Of a stretch of DNA of 64,000 nt, positions 32,176-41,102 are shown piece after piece. The notes under the pieces were generated by a model. The model saw only the letters and a program-made list of their open reading frames with translations, was not told the DNA's origin and searched no databases. The position numbers and the translations under genes were made by a program. Each line of letters starts with the position of its first letter. The first letter of the stretch is position 1. The stretch lies in NCBI GenBank assembly GCA_017304945.1, contig JAFKLG010000111.1, positions 1 to 64,000 on the forward strand, in the 5' to 3' direction. This stretch comes from Rhodospirillales bacterium. Lineage in GTDB: Bacteria > Pseudomonadota > Alphaproteobacteria > Acetobacterales > Acetobacteraceae.

Positions 32176-33642
32176 ATGACGGTGCCGGATGACCGCCGCC
32201 CGATGACCCGCTGGCTGGCCGCGCTCGCCGCCGTCACGCTGCTGCGGCTCATCGTGGCCGCACTCGCGCCGCTCGCCCCGGACGAGGCGTATTACTGGGT
32301 GTGGTCGCACGCGCTGGCGGCGAGCTACGTCGATCATCCGGGCATGGTGGCGCTGTGGATCCGCATCGGCACCGCGATCGCCGGCGACTCCGCCCTCGGC
32401 ATCCGGCTGCTCGGCCCGATTTCCGGGGCGATCGGCTCCGTCCTGCTGTGGGACGCCGCGGAGCGCCTGCTGCCCGGCCGCAATGCCGGGGTCTGGGCGG
32501 CGGCCTTGCTCAACGCGACCCTGCTGTTCGGCGTCGGCACGGTCATCATGACGCCCGACACCCCGCTGCTGTTCTTCTGGACCGCGGCACTCTGGGCGCT
32601 GGTTCGGATCGGAACCGGCCGCGATCTCGGCTGGTGGGTCCTGGCCGGGCTCTGCGCCGGGCTCGCGATGGCGAGCAAATACACGGCCGTGTTCCTCTGG
32701 GCGGGCGTCGCGCTGTGGCTCGCCTGGGTGCCCGCGCTGCGCCGGCAGTGGCTGCGACCCGGCCCCTGGGTCGGTGCCGCGGTCGGCGCGCTCGTATTCC
32801 TGCCGGTGGTGCTGTGGAACGCGCGGCACGACTGGGCCGGCTTCCTGCGACAAGGGGGCCGGGTGGCGGACTGGCAGCCGGCCCGCGCGCTGACCTTCCT
32901 GGGCGAGCTGATCGGCGGCCAGTTCGGCCTCGCGACGCCGCTGATCGCCGTGCTCTGCGCCGCCGGGCTCGTGATCGCCACGCGCCGCGCCTGGCAGGCG
33001 CGCGATCCGGCGCCCACGCTGCTGGTGGCGCTCACGCTGCCGCCCGCCCTGGTCTTCCTGCAGCATGCGCTGGGGGACCGCGTGCAGGGGAACTGGCCGG
33101 CGATCCTCTACCCCGCCGGATGCATCGCCGCGATGCTGTGCACGCACCGCGCCTGGCTCCGGCTGCGCCGCCCGGCGCTCGCCCTCGGGCTGGGCGTGAC
33201 CCTGCTCGCCTATCTCCAGGCCACCACCTTCGCCCTGCCGATCCCGCCGCGGCGTGACCCGATCGCGCTGCAGCTGGCGGGCTGGCCGACGCTCGCGGCC
33301 GAGGTCGCCGATGCCGCCAACGCCACTCGGGCGCGATTCGTCGTCGCCGACCAGTACGCGCTCGCCTCGGAACTCGCGCATGATCTGCCGGGGCATCTGC
33401 CGGTGTTGGCGGTCGATCCGCGCTGGGCCCTGACGAACCTGCCGCCCGAGGCCACGGGCGACGCGATCGGGCTGCTGGTTCGGGACCGGCGGCGCACCGA
33501 CCCGATCGGTCCCGCGTGGCAGGATCCGACCCCGGCCGGCGTGGCCAGCCGCCCCGGCGTGCAGGACTTCACGCTCACCCTCGTCCGCCTCGGGCCGGAG
33601 CTCGCGCCGGTGCGCCTGCCCCGGCCCGCGCAACAGCGTTGA
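32176..33642 (+). CDS. GT39/ArnT-like integral membrane glycosyltransferase
   Basis: 488 residues (MTVPDDRR or internal ATG at residue 10). About 12 hydrophobic segments. The family motif is LAPDEAYYWVWSHALAASYVDHPGM at 33-57 with D35, E36 and the D53-H-P signature of the first periplasmic loop. Such enzymes transfer a sugar from a polyprenyl-phosphate donor to lipid A or protein. The neighbouring GT2-GtrA gene probably makes the donor. Its 3' end carries a 24-base tandem duplication. Confidence 0.85.
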   Translation: MTVPDDRRPMTRWLAALAAVTLLRLIVAALAPLAPDEAYYWVWSHALAASYVDHPGMVALWIRIGTAIAGDSALGIRLLGPISGAIGSVLLWDAAERLLPGRNAGVWAAALLNATLLFGVGTVIMTPDTPLLFFWTAALWALVRIGTGRDLGWWVLAGLCAGLAMASKYTAVFLWAGVALWLAWVPALRRQWLRPGPWVGAAVGALVFLPVVLWNARHDWAGFLRQGGRVADWQPARALTFLGELIGGQFGLATPLIAVLCAAGLVIATRRAWQARDPAPTLLVALTLPPALVFLQHALGDRVQGNWPAILYPAGCIAAMLCTHRAWLRLRRPALALGLGVTLLAYLQATTFALPIPPRRDPIALQLAGWPTLAAEVADAANATRARFVVADQYALASELAHDLPGHLPVLAVDPRWALTNLPPEATGDAIGLLVRDRRRTDPIGPAWQDPTPAGVASRPGVQDFTLTLVRLGPELAPVRLPRPAQQR

Positions 33643-33670
33643 CGACACCCCGCGCAACAGCGTTGACGAC
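33625..33670 (+). repeat. 24-bp tandem duplication spanning the GT39 stop codon
   Basis: CCCGCGCAACAGCGTTGACGAC occurs at 33625 and again at 33649. The first copy contains the last codons (RAQQR) and the TGA stop of the glycosyltransferase; the second lies in the intergenic region. Exact duplication, period 24. Confidence 0.85.
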
Positions 33671-33671
33671 G

Positions 33672-33750
33672 GATCGTTTCAGGGACTAGACCCCGCGGCG
33701 GGTCACGCCCCCCCACCGGGGCGCTTCTCTTCTGGAAGGGAGAGCCGATC
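33672..33750 (+). promoter_or_regulatory. serC leader: Structured leader upstream of serC (possible serC RNA motif)
   Basis: The 80 bases before the serC ATG contain several stems: CCCGC-GG-CGGGT-like, a GCCCC(cccac)GGGGC hairpin near 33707-33724, and a TCTC/GAGA pairing that covers the AAGGGAGAG ribosome binding site. A serC-type leader RNA is described upstream of serC-serA operons in alphaproteobacteria. I cannot run a covariance model; the assignment is by position and hairpin layout. Confidence 0.45.
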
Positions 33751-34935
33751 ATGGCACTCGCCGCGCCGCCGGATATCCGTCCGGCCAATCCCAATTTCTC
33801 CTCCGGCCCCTGCGCCAAACGGCCCGGCTTCACGCTGGACGCCCTGGCCGGCGCCACGCTGGGCCGCAGCCATCGCGCCAGCGGCCCCAAGGCCCGCCTC
33901 GCCGAGGTGATCGAGCGCTCCCGCGCCCTTCTCGGCATGCCGGCCGGCTGGCGCCTGGGCATCGTCCCCGCCTCCGACACCGGGGCGGTCGAGATGGCGC
34001 TCTGGTCGCTCCTGGGCGCCCGCGGGATCGACATCCTGGCGTTCGAGAGCTTCGGCGAGGGCTGGGCCACCGACGTCGTCAAGCACCTGAAGCTCGCCGA
34101 CGTCCGCGTGCTGCGCGCGCCCTATGGCCAGCTCCCCGACCTGCATCAGGTCGACCCGGCGCGCGACGTCGTGTTCACCTGGAACGGCACGACCTCCGGC
34201 GTGCGGGTGCCGAACGCGGACTGGATCGCGGCCGATCGGCAGGGGCTCGCGATCTGCGACGCCACCTCCGCCGCCTTCGCCATGCCGCTCGACTGGGCGA
34301 AGCTCGATGTCGTCACCTGGTCCTGGCAGAAAGTGCTGGGCGGCGAGGCCGCGCATGGCATGCTCGCGCTGTCCCCGCGCGCGGTGGAGCGGCTCGAGAC
34401 CTACACCCCCGCCTGGCCGCTGCCCAAGCTGTTCCGCCTGACCTCCAAGGGCAAGCTGGCCGAGGGCGTGTTCAAGGGCGAGACGATCAACACCCCCTCC
34501 ATGCTGTGCGTGGAGGATGCGCTGGACGGGCTGCGCTGGGCCGAGGGCGTCGGCGGCCTGCCCGCCCTGGTCGCGCGATCCGAGGCGAACCTGAAGGCGG
34601 TGGCCGACTGGGTCGCCCGCACGCCCTGGGTGGGCTTCCTGGCCGAGGATGCGGCGATCCGCTCCTGCACCTCGATCTGCCTGACGATCGTGGCGCCGTG
34701 GTTCACGGCACTCGCCCCCGAGGCGCAGGCCAAGGCGGCGAAGCAGCTCGCGAGCCTGCTCGAGAAGCAGGGCGTCGCCTACGACATCGGCGCCTACCGC
34801 GACGCCCCGCCGGGCCTGCGCATCTGGGGCGGCGCGACGGTGGAGACCGCCGATATCGCGGCGCTGCTGCCATGGCTCGACTGGGCCTACGCCCAGGTCG
34901 CCGCGGAATCCGCATCGGCCCAGGCCGCCGAGTAA
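33751..34935 (+). CDS. serC: Phosphoserine aminotransferase
   Basis: 394 residues, the long alphaproteobacterial type. NFSSGPCAKRPGF at 15-27, PLP lysine K194 in TWSWQKVLGGEAAHGM, and the C-terminal RIWGGATVETADIAALLPWLDWAY. Converts 3-phosphohydroxypyruvate to phosphoserine using glutamate. ATG 33751 has AAGGGAGAG 8 bases upstream. Followed after 147 bases by serA, so both act in serine synthesis. Stop TAA. Confidence 0.95.
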   Translation: MALAAPPDIRPANPNFSSGPCAKRPGFTLDALAGATLGRSHRASGPKARLAEVIERSRALLGMPAGWRLGIVPASDTGAVEMALWSLLGARGIDILAFESFGEGWATDVVKHLKLADVRVLRAPYGQLPDLHQVDPARDVVFTWNGTTSGVRVPNADWIAADRQGLAICDATSAAFAMPLDWAKLDVVTWSWQKVLGGEAAHGMLALSPRAVERLETYTPAWPLPKLFRLTSKGKLAEGVFKGETINTPSMLCVEDALDGLRWAEGVGGLPALVARSEANLKAVADWVARTPWVGFLAEDAAIRSCTSICLTIVAPWFTALAPEAQAKAAKQLASLLEKQGVAYDIGAYRDAPPGLRIWGGATVETADIAALLPWLDWAYAQVAAESASAQAAE

Positions 34936-34943
34936 CCACCCTT

Positions 34944-35060
34944 CCCCCTCCCCGCGCGGGAGGGGGCCATGGGAGGAGGTGCTGCGTGCGGACGCACCGT
35001 CGACACCTCACACCCGCGCCCCTTCCCAGTCCCCACTCCCCGCTCACGAGCAGCGGGGAG
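34944..35060 (+). promoter_or_regulatory. Intercistronic hairpins between serC and serA
   Basis: CCCCCTCCC/GGGAGGGGG (34944-34966) forms a 9-bp stem with a 5-base loop, and CTCCCCGCT/AGCGGGGAG (35036-35060) a 9-bp stem with a 7-base loop, 22 bases before the serA ATG. No T tract follows either. They could modulate or protect the serA message; a terminator is not supported. Confidence 0.5.
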
Positions 35061-35082
35061 CGCCCTTCGAGAGACCCCGCCC

Positions 35083-36609
35083 ATGCCCAAGGTCCTGATC
35101 AGCGACAAACTCTCCCCCGCCGCCGTGGAGATCTTCCGCCGCCGCGGCATCGAGGTCGACGTGAAGCCCGGCCTGTCGCCGGCCGATCTGCGCGCCATCA
35201 TCGGCGACTATGACGGGCTCGCCATCCGCTCCGCCACCAAGGTCACGCGCGAGCTGCTGGACGCCGCCACCAACCTGAAAGTCGTCGGCCGCGCCGGCAT
35301 CGGCGTCGACAACGTCGACGTCCGTTCCGCCACCGCCCGCGGCGTGGTCGTGATGAACACGCCCCTCGGCAACACCATCACCACCGCCGAACACGCGATC
35401 GCCATGATGTTCGCGCTGGCGCGGCAGATCCCCGAAGCCTCCGCCTCCACGAAGGCCGGCAAGTGGGAGAAGAACCGCTTCATGGGCGTGGAGCTGACCG
35501 CCAAGACCCTCGGCCTGGTCGGCTGCGGCAATATCGGCTCGATCGTCGCCGACCGCGCGGTGGCGCTGAAGATGAAGGTCGTCGCCTACGACCCCTACCT
35601 CTCCGAGAAGCGCGCCCTCGAGCTCGGCGTCGAGAAGGTCGAGCTCGACGACCTGCTCGCCCGCGCCGACTTCATCACCCTGCACACGCCGCTCACCGAC
35701 GCGACGCGCAACATCCTCTCCCGCGAGGCGCTGGCGAAAACACGCAAGGGCGTGCGCATCATCAACTGCGCCCGCGGCGGGCTGGTGGACGAGGCGGCGC
35801 TCGCCGAGGCGATCCAGTCGGGCCATGTCGCCGGCGCCGCGCTCGACGTGTTCGAGACCGAACCCGCGACCGAGAGCCCGCTGTTCGCGCTCGACAACGT
35901 GGTCTGCACCCCGCATCTCGGCGCGGCGACCGCCGAGGCGCAGGAGAACGTGGCCCTGCAGGTCGCCGAACAGATGAGCGACTTCCTGATCGCGGGCGCG
36001 GTGACCAACGCGATCAACATGCCCTCCGTCTCCGCCGAGGATGCGCCGCGGCTGAAGCCCTACATGGCGCTGTGCCGCCAGTTGGGAGCCTTCGCGGGAC
36101 AGCTCACGCAGGCGAAGGAAGGCGTGATCCGCCGCGTCACCATCGAGTACGAGGGCCAGGTCGCCGGCCTCAACATCCGCCCGCTCACCGCGGCGGTGCT
36201 GGCCGGGCTGATGTCGCCGCTGATGGAGGGCATCAACATGGTGAACGCCTCCGTCGCCGCGCGCGACCACGGCATCGACGTGGCGGAGACGGTGCACGAC
36301 CGCCTCGCCGGCACCCTGTTCGCCGGATCACGCCCGCGCATCGTGGAGATCAAGGGCATCCGCGTGGAGGCCGACTTCGCGCCGCACATGCTCTACGTCA
36401 CCAACCAGGACAAGCCGGGCTTCATCGGCCGCTTCGGCGCCACCCTGGCGGGCGCCGGGATCAACATCGCGACGTTCCATCTCGGCCGCGCCGAAGAGGG
36501 CGGAGACGCGATCTGCCTCGTGTCGGTGGACGAGAAGGTGCCGGAGGAGGTGCTCGCCATGGTGCGAACCCTGCCGCTGGTGATGCAGGCGACCACGCTC
36601 GCCTTCTGA
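35083..36609 (+). CDS. serA: D-3-phosphoglycerate dehydrogenase
   Basis: 508 residues from MPKVLISDKLSP; an upstream in-frame start is ignored because conservation begins here. NAD-binding LGLVGCGNIGSIVADRA at 143-159, RNILSREALAKTR and NCARGGLVDE with the catalytic arginine, and a C-terminal ACT domain (VTNQDKPGFIGRFGATLAGAGINIATFHLGR, from about residue 440). A middle ASB-like domain precedes it, the long type. It makes 3-phosphohydroxypyruvate from 3-phosphoglycerate; the ACT domain suggests serine feedback. Confidence 0.96.
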   Translation: MPKVLISDKLSPAAVEIFRRRGIEVDVKPGLSPADLRAIIGDYDGLAIRSATKVTRELLDAATNLKVVGRAGIGVDNVDVRSATARGVVVMNTPLGNTITTAEHAIAMMFALARQIPEASASTKAGKWEKNRFMGVELTAKTLGLVGCGNIGSIVADRAVALKMKVVAYDPYLSEKRALELGVEKVELDDLLARADFITLHTPLTDATRNILSREALAKTRKGVRIINCARGGLVDEAALAEAIQSGHVAGAALDVFETEPATESPLFALDNVVCTPHLGAATAEAQENVALQVAEQMSDFLIAGAVTNAINMPSVSAEDAPRLKPYMALCRQLGAFAGQLTQAKEGVIRRVTIEYEGQVAGLNIRPLTAAVLAGLMSPLMEGINMVNASVAARDHGIDVAETVHDRLAGTLFAGSRPRIVEIKGIRVEADFAPHMLYVTNQDKPGFIGRFGATLAGAGINIATFHLGRAEEGGDAICLVSVDEKVPEEVLAMVRTLPLVMQATTLAF

Positions 36610-36638
36610 GCCGCGCCCGCCCCGGTGCGGCCGCCGCA

Positions 36639-36669
36639 CCCGTCGTGGACACTCATGGTCCGCGACGGG
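36639..36669. terminator. Hairpin between convergent serA and cellulase genes
   Basis: CCCGTCG pairs with CGACGGG (36639-36645 with 36663-36669), with a 17-base loop that contains a second GGAC/GTCC pairing. It lies in the 76-base gap between the serA stop and the cellulase stop, and can serve both strands. No T run, so any terminator function is uncertain. Confidence 0.4.
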
Positions 36670-36685
36670 CCGCCGGCGCGCCGGA

Positions 36686-39184
36686 TCAGACCCCCAGCTT
36701 GAGCAGATGCGCCGTCAGCGCCGCGCCCGGCGTGCTGGTCGCCTGGAAGCCGAAACTCGTGCTGCCATTCCCGGCGACGTCGGCATTGTAGCTCGCATTG
36801 CCGATCACGTAGGCGGAGCCGACATGCGACAGGATCGTGCCGTTCCAGACGTTGGTGATCAGGTCCGCGGTGTCGATCTCCACCTGCCAGCCATGCATCG
36901 CGGCCGTCCCGCCATTGCTCACCGTCACGGTCGCGGTCAGCCCGCTGCCCCAGTCGTTGTCCACGTGCAGGCTCGCCGCGCCCGCCGGTGAAGGGGTGGG
37001 TGTCGGCGTGGGTGTGGGTGTGGGCGTCGGCGTCGGCGTGCTCCCATGCACCAGCGTGGCCGTGGCCGAGGCGGTGCCGAGTGTCCCACCCGAGGGCGCG
37101 CTGAGCGCCAGCAGGAACTGCATCTGCCCGGTGGCCGCCGGATCCGCCAGCAGGTGCGCCGCGACGATCTTGGTCGTCTCCCCCGGGGCGAAGGTCAGGT
37201 CCCCCGACGTCGCGACGTAATCCACACCGGCCTTCGCGGTGCCGTCGACCGTCGCGTAGTGCACCGTCACGGGGGCGGTGGTGGCCTGCGACAGGGTGAC
37301 GGTGAAGTCCACCTCGGTGGGCGCGGTTCCGCCGCCGCCGCCGGAATACATCCCGGAGCTGATGGCGTTCAGCTTGGTCTGGTCCACCGTCGACCAGTCG
37401 TCCTGCAGGATCCCGCCGGTGTCGCCGGAAGTCGGGTTCCAGTCCCAATACGCCCAACTGATGCCCTGCCCGCCCCCGGCGCCGCCCGGGTCATTCATGT
37501 AGGCGACGAGCTTCGCGATCCAGCTCTGGTCGGTCGCGGTCTGCAGCTTCGAGCCGAACTCGCCGACCAGTACCGGCGCCGCACCCGACTTGTAGAGATA
37601 GCCCCAGTACTTGTCCCAGATCGCGGGCAGGTTGTTCGGGTAGTCCGCCGCCGAGAACCAGGGCTGCGGATAGACCGAGGCCGGATAGTCGTGCGGCGAG
37701 TAGACGAGCTTGTTCGCGACGTTCAGCGTGATCGGGTGCGCTTGCGCGCCCATCAGGTTGCCGCCCCACCAGGTGCTGTTGCCCTGATAGCTCTCGATCC
37801 CCTCGACCAGGATCAACCAGTCCGGGTTGACCGCCTGCACGGCATTGCCGGCCCGCGTCGCCGCCGCCGCCCAGTCATTGGCGCCGCCGTCACCCCAGGT
37901 GGCGCTGCCATGCGGCTCGTTCAGCAGGTCGGCCCCGATGATGGTGCTGTTCCCGGCATAGTGGGCGGCGAGCATCTTCCAGGTCGCGATCCACTGCGCC
38001 TCGGTATAGCCGCCGTCATGCCAGAGCCCATCCCCGTTGGGGCCGGATCCGGCGGCGCTGCGGTGGTCATCCAGGATGATCTTCAGGCCGATCTGCCCGG
38101 CATAGGCCACGATCTTGTCGAGGATCTGCAGGGCGGACAGCCCCTGCAGGTCGGGGTTCTTGCCGAAGTCGATCCCGTTCGGCGTGCTGCCGGCCTCGAA
38201 CGCCTGCAGCGAGAACGGCAGGCGGATCGCGTTGAACCCGAGTTGCACCATCTGGCGCATCATCGCCTGGTAGTTCTGCGCCCACAGCCCTTGCGGGACG
38301 AACAGGTTGGTCTCCATCCCGTACCAGTTCACCGCGGCGATCTTCACCGCATGCCCCCGGGAATCGACGATCTGGTTGCCCCGCGTGCTGAGGAACCCAG
38401 GCGGAAGCAGCGTGCCGGCGCTGCCCGCACCGCTCTCGTCCACCGTCGCGCCGGCCACCGAGATGCTGGGCAGCACCGGGGGCGGCGTGACGATGGTTCC
38501 CGTGGCCGAACCGTCCGCGATCGTGGCGCCGGACGGCGTGTCGAGCACCACCGTGTAGGCCGCGCTGCCGGGCGCGCGCGGATGGGTGGTGATCGTGATG
38601 GTCTGGCTGGTCTGCCCGGCGGCGAAGGTGAGGGTGCCGGAGGCCGCGTCGTAGTCGGTGCCGGCATGCGCGGTGCCGTCGACGGTGTGGAACGCGACCG
38701 TCACCGGGCTCGCGGATGCGGCGGACAAGGTCACCGCGAAGGTCTCGGCCAGGCTCGCCGCGCCGGTCTCGGTCACGCTGGCATCGCCGATCGCCAGGGT
38801 GGGGAGCGGCGGCGGAGGCGGTGGCGGCGGCGGCGGCGAAGTCCCGCCGATGCTGGTTCCGTCCAGTGTGAAGCTCGTGGGCAGGATCGGGCTGCCCCCA
38901 TCCGCCTGGAACCCGAACGACACCGTCCCGCCCGCCGGGATCGTGGCGTCATAGGCGAGGTTGCGGATGACGTAATGCGTGCCGACGTGGCTGACGATCT
39001 CGGCGTTCCAGATGTTGGTGATCGCGTTGGCGAGGTCGAACGCGATGGTCCAGCCGGTCACGGCAATGTCCGTGGTGTTGCCGATCGTGACCGCGCCGAT
39101 GAACCCGCTGCCCCAATCGTCCTGGTCCTCGAACGTGATCGTACGACCGGCGCCCTTGGCCACGGTCGTCGGGGATCGCGCCAT
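36686..39184 (-). CDS. Multidomain GH5 cellulase with two CBM2-like and two Calx-beta domains
   Basis: 832 residues. Order: CBM2-like 12-115, poly-Pro linker, Calx-beta 128-232, GH5 265-605, Calx-beta about 622-715, PTPTP linker 716-740, CBM2-like 741-832. GH5 catalytic residues: acid/base E422 in DLLNEPHG and nucleophile E541 in PVLVGEFGS; LDDH at 370-373 and WYG at 286-288 fit endoglucanases. The start MARSPTTVAKGAGRT has no signal peptide, so secretion would use type I or another route; the C-terminus LLKLGV is short and hydrophobic. Predicted to bind and cut cellulose or beta-glucan. Confidence 0.9.
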   Translation of the reverse strand: MARSPTTVAKGAGRTITFEDQDDWGSGFIGAVTIGNTTDIAVTGWTIAFDLANAITNIWNAEIVSHVGTHYVIRNLAYDATIPAGGTVSFGFQADGGSPILPTSFTLDGTSIGGTSPPPPPPPPPPLPTLAIGDASVTETGAASLAETFAVTLSAASASPVTVAFHTVDGTAHAGTDYDAASGTLTFAAGQTSQTITITTHPRAPGSAAYTVVLDTPSGATIADGSATGTIVTPPPVLPSISVAGATVDESGAGSAGTLLPPGFLSTRGNQIVDSRGHAVKIAAVNWYGMETNLFVPQGLWAQNYQAMMRQMVQLGFNAIRLPFSLQAFEAGSTPNGIDFGKNPDLQGLSALQILDKIVAYAGQIGLKIILDDHRSAAGSGPNGDGLWHDGGYTEAQWIATWKMLAAHYAGNSTIIGADLLNEPHGSATWGDGGANDWAAAATRAGNAVQAVNPDWLILVEGIESYQGNSTWWGGNLMGAQAHPITLNVANKLVYSPHDYPASVYPQPWFSAADYPNNLPAIWDKYWGYLYKSGAAPVLVGEFGSKLQTATDQSWIAKLVAYMNDPGGAGGGQGISWAYWDWNPTSGDTGGILQDDWSTVDQTKLNAISSGMYSGGGGGTAPTEVDFTVTLSQATTAPVTVHYATVDGTAKAGVDYVATSGDLTFAPGETTKIVAAHLLADPAATGQMQFLLALSAPSGGTLGTASATATLVHGSTPTPTPTPTPTPTPTPSPAGAASLHVDNDWGSGLTATVTVSNGGTAAMHGWQVEIDTADLITNVWNGTILSHVGSAYVIGNASYNADVAGNGSTSFGFQATSTPGAALTAHLLKLGV

Positions 39185-39477
39185 GATGGAACTCCCTGAA
39201 ATCCAACGTCACTGGAAATTGGTCGGAGTTCGCAACGTGATCAGCGCCCCGCCGGCAAGCAAGCGCATTCCGCCGCAGCGGTTGCGATCGACACGGAATC
39301 CGCCACGCTGGTGCAACGAAGGCACGCTCGGACATACCGGCGCGCGACCAGATTGAACCGTCGTGCCAGACAGCGACGCGCCGGCAGGTCCATGGCTCCG
39401 AGCGCGGCCGCTCCATCGACCCTGCACCGATACCGCCGCGCGAGGAGGCGCGTCGGGATCAGTCCGCCGGCGTGTCC

Positions 39478-40113
39478 TCAGGCGTCCCGGAACGGCTCGC
39501 CCCAGCGGTCGCCGAACACGACGTCCTCCAGCGCGGTCCGCCGCACCGGCCCGAACCGGCCCTGCGGCCAGCCGATCGGCAGGATGGCGTAGGACCAGGC
39601 GTTCTCCGGCAGGCCCAGCGCGGCATCGACCTCCCGCTCATGGATCACGTGCAGCGTCGTCAGCGTCGCGCCCAGCCCGAGCGCACGGGCGGCCAGGAGC
39701 ATGTTCTGGACGGCGGGATAGATGGAGGCGCCGCTGGTGCGCGTGGGCGCCCCGCCCTCCAGGCACGGGACGATCCAGACCGGCGCGTCCTGCAGGTGAT
39801 GCGCCAGGTGTTCCGCCGCGGCCAGCAGCCGGTCGAACTTCTCCCGCTCCATGCCGGGCGCGGGCGCGCCGGCGCGATAGCCGGGCGCCACCTTCTCGTC
39901 CCAGCCGCGCCGGTAGAACGCGGCGACCTGCTGCTTGACCGCCGGATCGCGCACCACCAGAAACCGCCACCGCTGCATGTTGCCGCCGGAGGGCGCGCAG
40001 GTCCCCGCCTCCAGGATCTGCCGGATCAGCGCCGTCGGAACCGCGTCCGGCTTCAGCCGCCGCATCGAGCGCGTGGTGCGGATGATCTCGAACAGGCCGG
40101 GGTCGGTGGTCAT
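39478..40113 (-). CDS. Nitroreductase-family oxidoreductase
   Basis: 211 residues from MTTDPGLFEIIRTTRSMRRLKPDAVP, the FMN-site start (R14-S15-M-R-R). EAGTCAPSGGNMQRWRFLVV and the late SYAILPIGWPQGRFGPVRR match nitroreductase-like flavoproteins. These dimers bind FMN and reduce nitro compounds or quinones with NAD(P)H. Longer upstream frame is not used. Neighbours are unrelated (the ribosomal operon is divergent). Confidence 0.88.
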   Translation of the reverse strand: MTTDPGLFEIIRTTRSMRRLKPDAVPTALIRQILEAGTCAPSGGNMQRWRFLVVRDPAVKQQVAAFYRRGWDEKVAPGYRAGAPAPGMEREKFDRLLAAAEHLAHHLQDAPVWIVPCLEGGAPTRTSGASIYPAVQNMLLAARALGLGATLTTLHVIHEREVDAALGLPENAWSYAILPIGWPQGRFGPVRRTALEDVVFGDRWGEPFRDA

Positions 40114-40337
40114 GGCGCGTCTCCTCGGGTTTGCCGCAAGTTGTGCCCTGCCCCGGCCGTGGGAACCAGCCCGTCGCCGCGGACATGCGCCGGATGTTGC
40201 GCCCCAGGACGATCCGTGCTTTACGCCCGCGCTTCCCTGCCGGGGGCGACGGCATCGCACCCGGCTATGCCCGACGGTCCATTCCGGACCGGGGTCACAC
40301 CCGACCCAGGGCAGAGACAAGCCAGAGGGAGTACCGC

Positions 40338-40808
40338 ATGCCGCTGTATGAAACCGTGCTGATCGCACGGAATGACGTCACGCAACAGCAGGTCGAGTCC
40401 GTCGCCGACGGGATCGCCAGCCAGCTCGAGAGCGAGGGCGGCACCGTCCGCAAGCGCGAGTACTGGGGTCTCCGCAGCCTCGCCTATCGCATCAAGAAGA
40501 ACCGCAAGGGGCACTACATGCTCCTCGGCCTCGATGCCAAGCCGGCCTTCATCGCCGAGATGGAGCGTCAGCTGGGCCTCAACGAGGACGTGCTGCGGTT
40601 CATGACCGTGCGGGTCGAGACGATCGACGAAGCCCCCTCCGCCATCCTGTCCCGCAAGTCCGACGAGCGTGAGCGCTCCTTCCGCGGCCCGAAGCCGGCC
40701 GGTCGCTTCGATAGCGGTCGCCGCCGTGGCTACGACGACCGCGAGGAGTTCCGCGCCCGCGACGAGTTCGTCGCGCGCGACGAGTTCCGCCCCGGGCCCG
40801 AGGAGTAA
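40338..40808 (+). CDS. rpsF: 30S ribosomal protein S6
   Basis: 156 residues with MPLYETVLIARNDVTQQQVESVADG and the GTVRKREYWGLRSLAYRIKKNRKGHYMLL core. The C-terminal extension (DSGRRRGYDDREEFRARDEFVARDEFRPGPEE) is charged, repetitive and alphaproteobacterial in style; family proteins are usually 95-135 residues. Binds S18 on the small subunit platform. First gene of rpsF-rpsR-rplI. AGAGGGAG lies 7 bases before the ATG. Confidence 0.97.
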   Translation: MPLYETVLIARNDVTQQQVESVADGIASQLESEGGTVRKREYWGLRSLAYRIKKNRKGHYMLLGLDAKPAFIAEMERQLGLNEDVLRFMTVRVETIDEAPSAILSRKSDERERSFRGPKPAGRFDSGRRRGYDDREEFRARDEFVARDEFRPGPEE

Positions 40809-40814
40809 GCCACC

Positions 40815-41090
40815 ATGTCCGACACCACCGACATCAATCCCGCCGCTCGGCGTACCGCGGTCGGCGCCCGCCGCCCCTTCTATCGCCGCCGCAAGTCCTG
40901 CCCGTTCTCCGGCCCGAACGCGCCGAAGATCGACTACAAGGACGTTCGCCTGCTGTCCCGCTTCCTGTCGGAGCGAGGCAAGATCGTGCCGTCCCGCATC
41001 ACCGCGGTGTCGGCCAAGAAGCAGCGCGAACTGGCGGTCGCCATCAAGCGTGCCCGCTTCCTGGCGCTGCTGCCCTACATCGTGGCGTGA
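40815..41090 (+). CDS. rpsR: 30S ribosomal protein S18
   Basis: 91 residues. RRPFYRRRKSCPFSGPNAPKIDYKDVRLLSRFLSERGKIVPSRITAVSAKKQRELAVAIKRARFLALLPYI is diagnostic. Starts 6 bases after rpsF. Partner of S6 on the 30S platform. Confidence 0.97.
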   Translation: MSDTTDINPAARRTAVGARRPFYRRRKSCPFSGPNAPKIDYKDVRLLSRFLSERGKIVPSRITAVSAKKQRELAVAIKRARFLALLPYIVA

Positions 41091-41102
41091 GGAGCGATCC
41101 CA

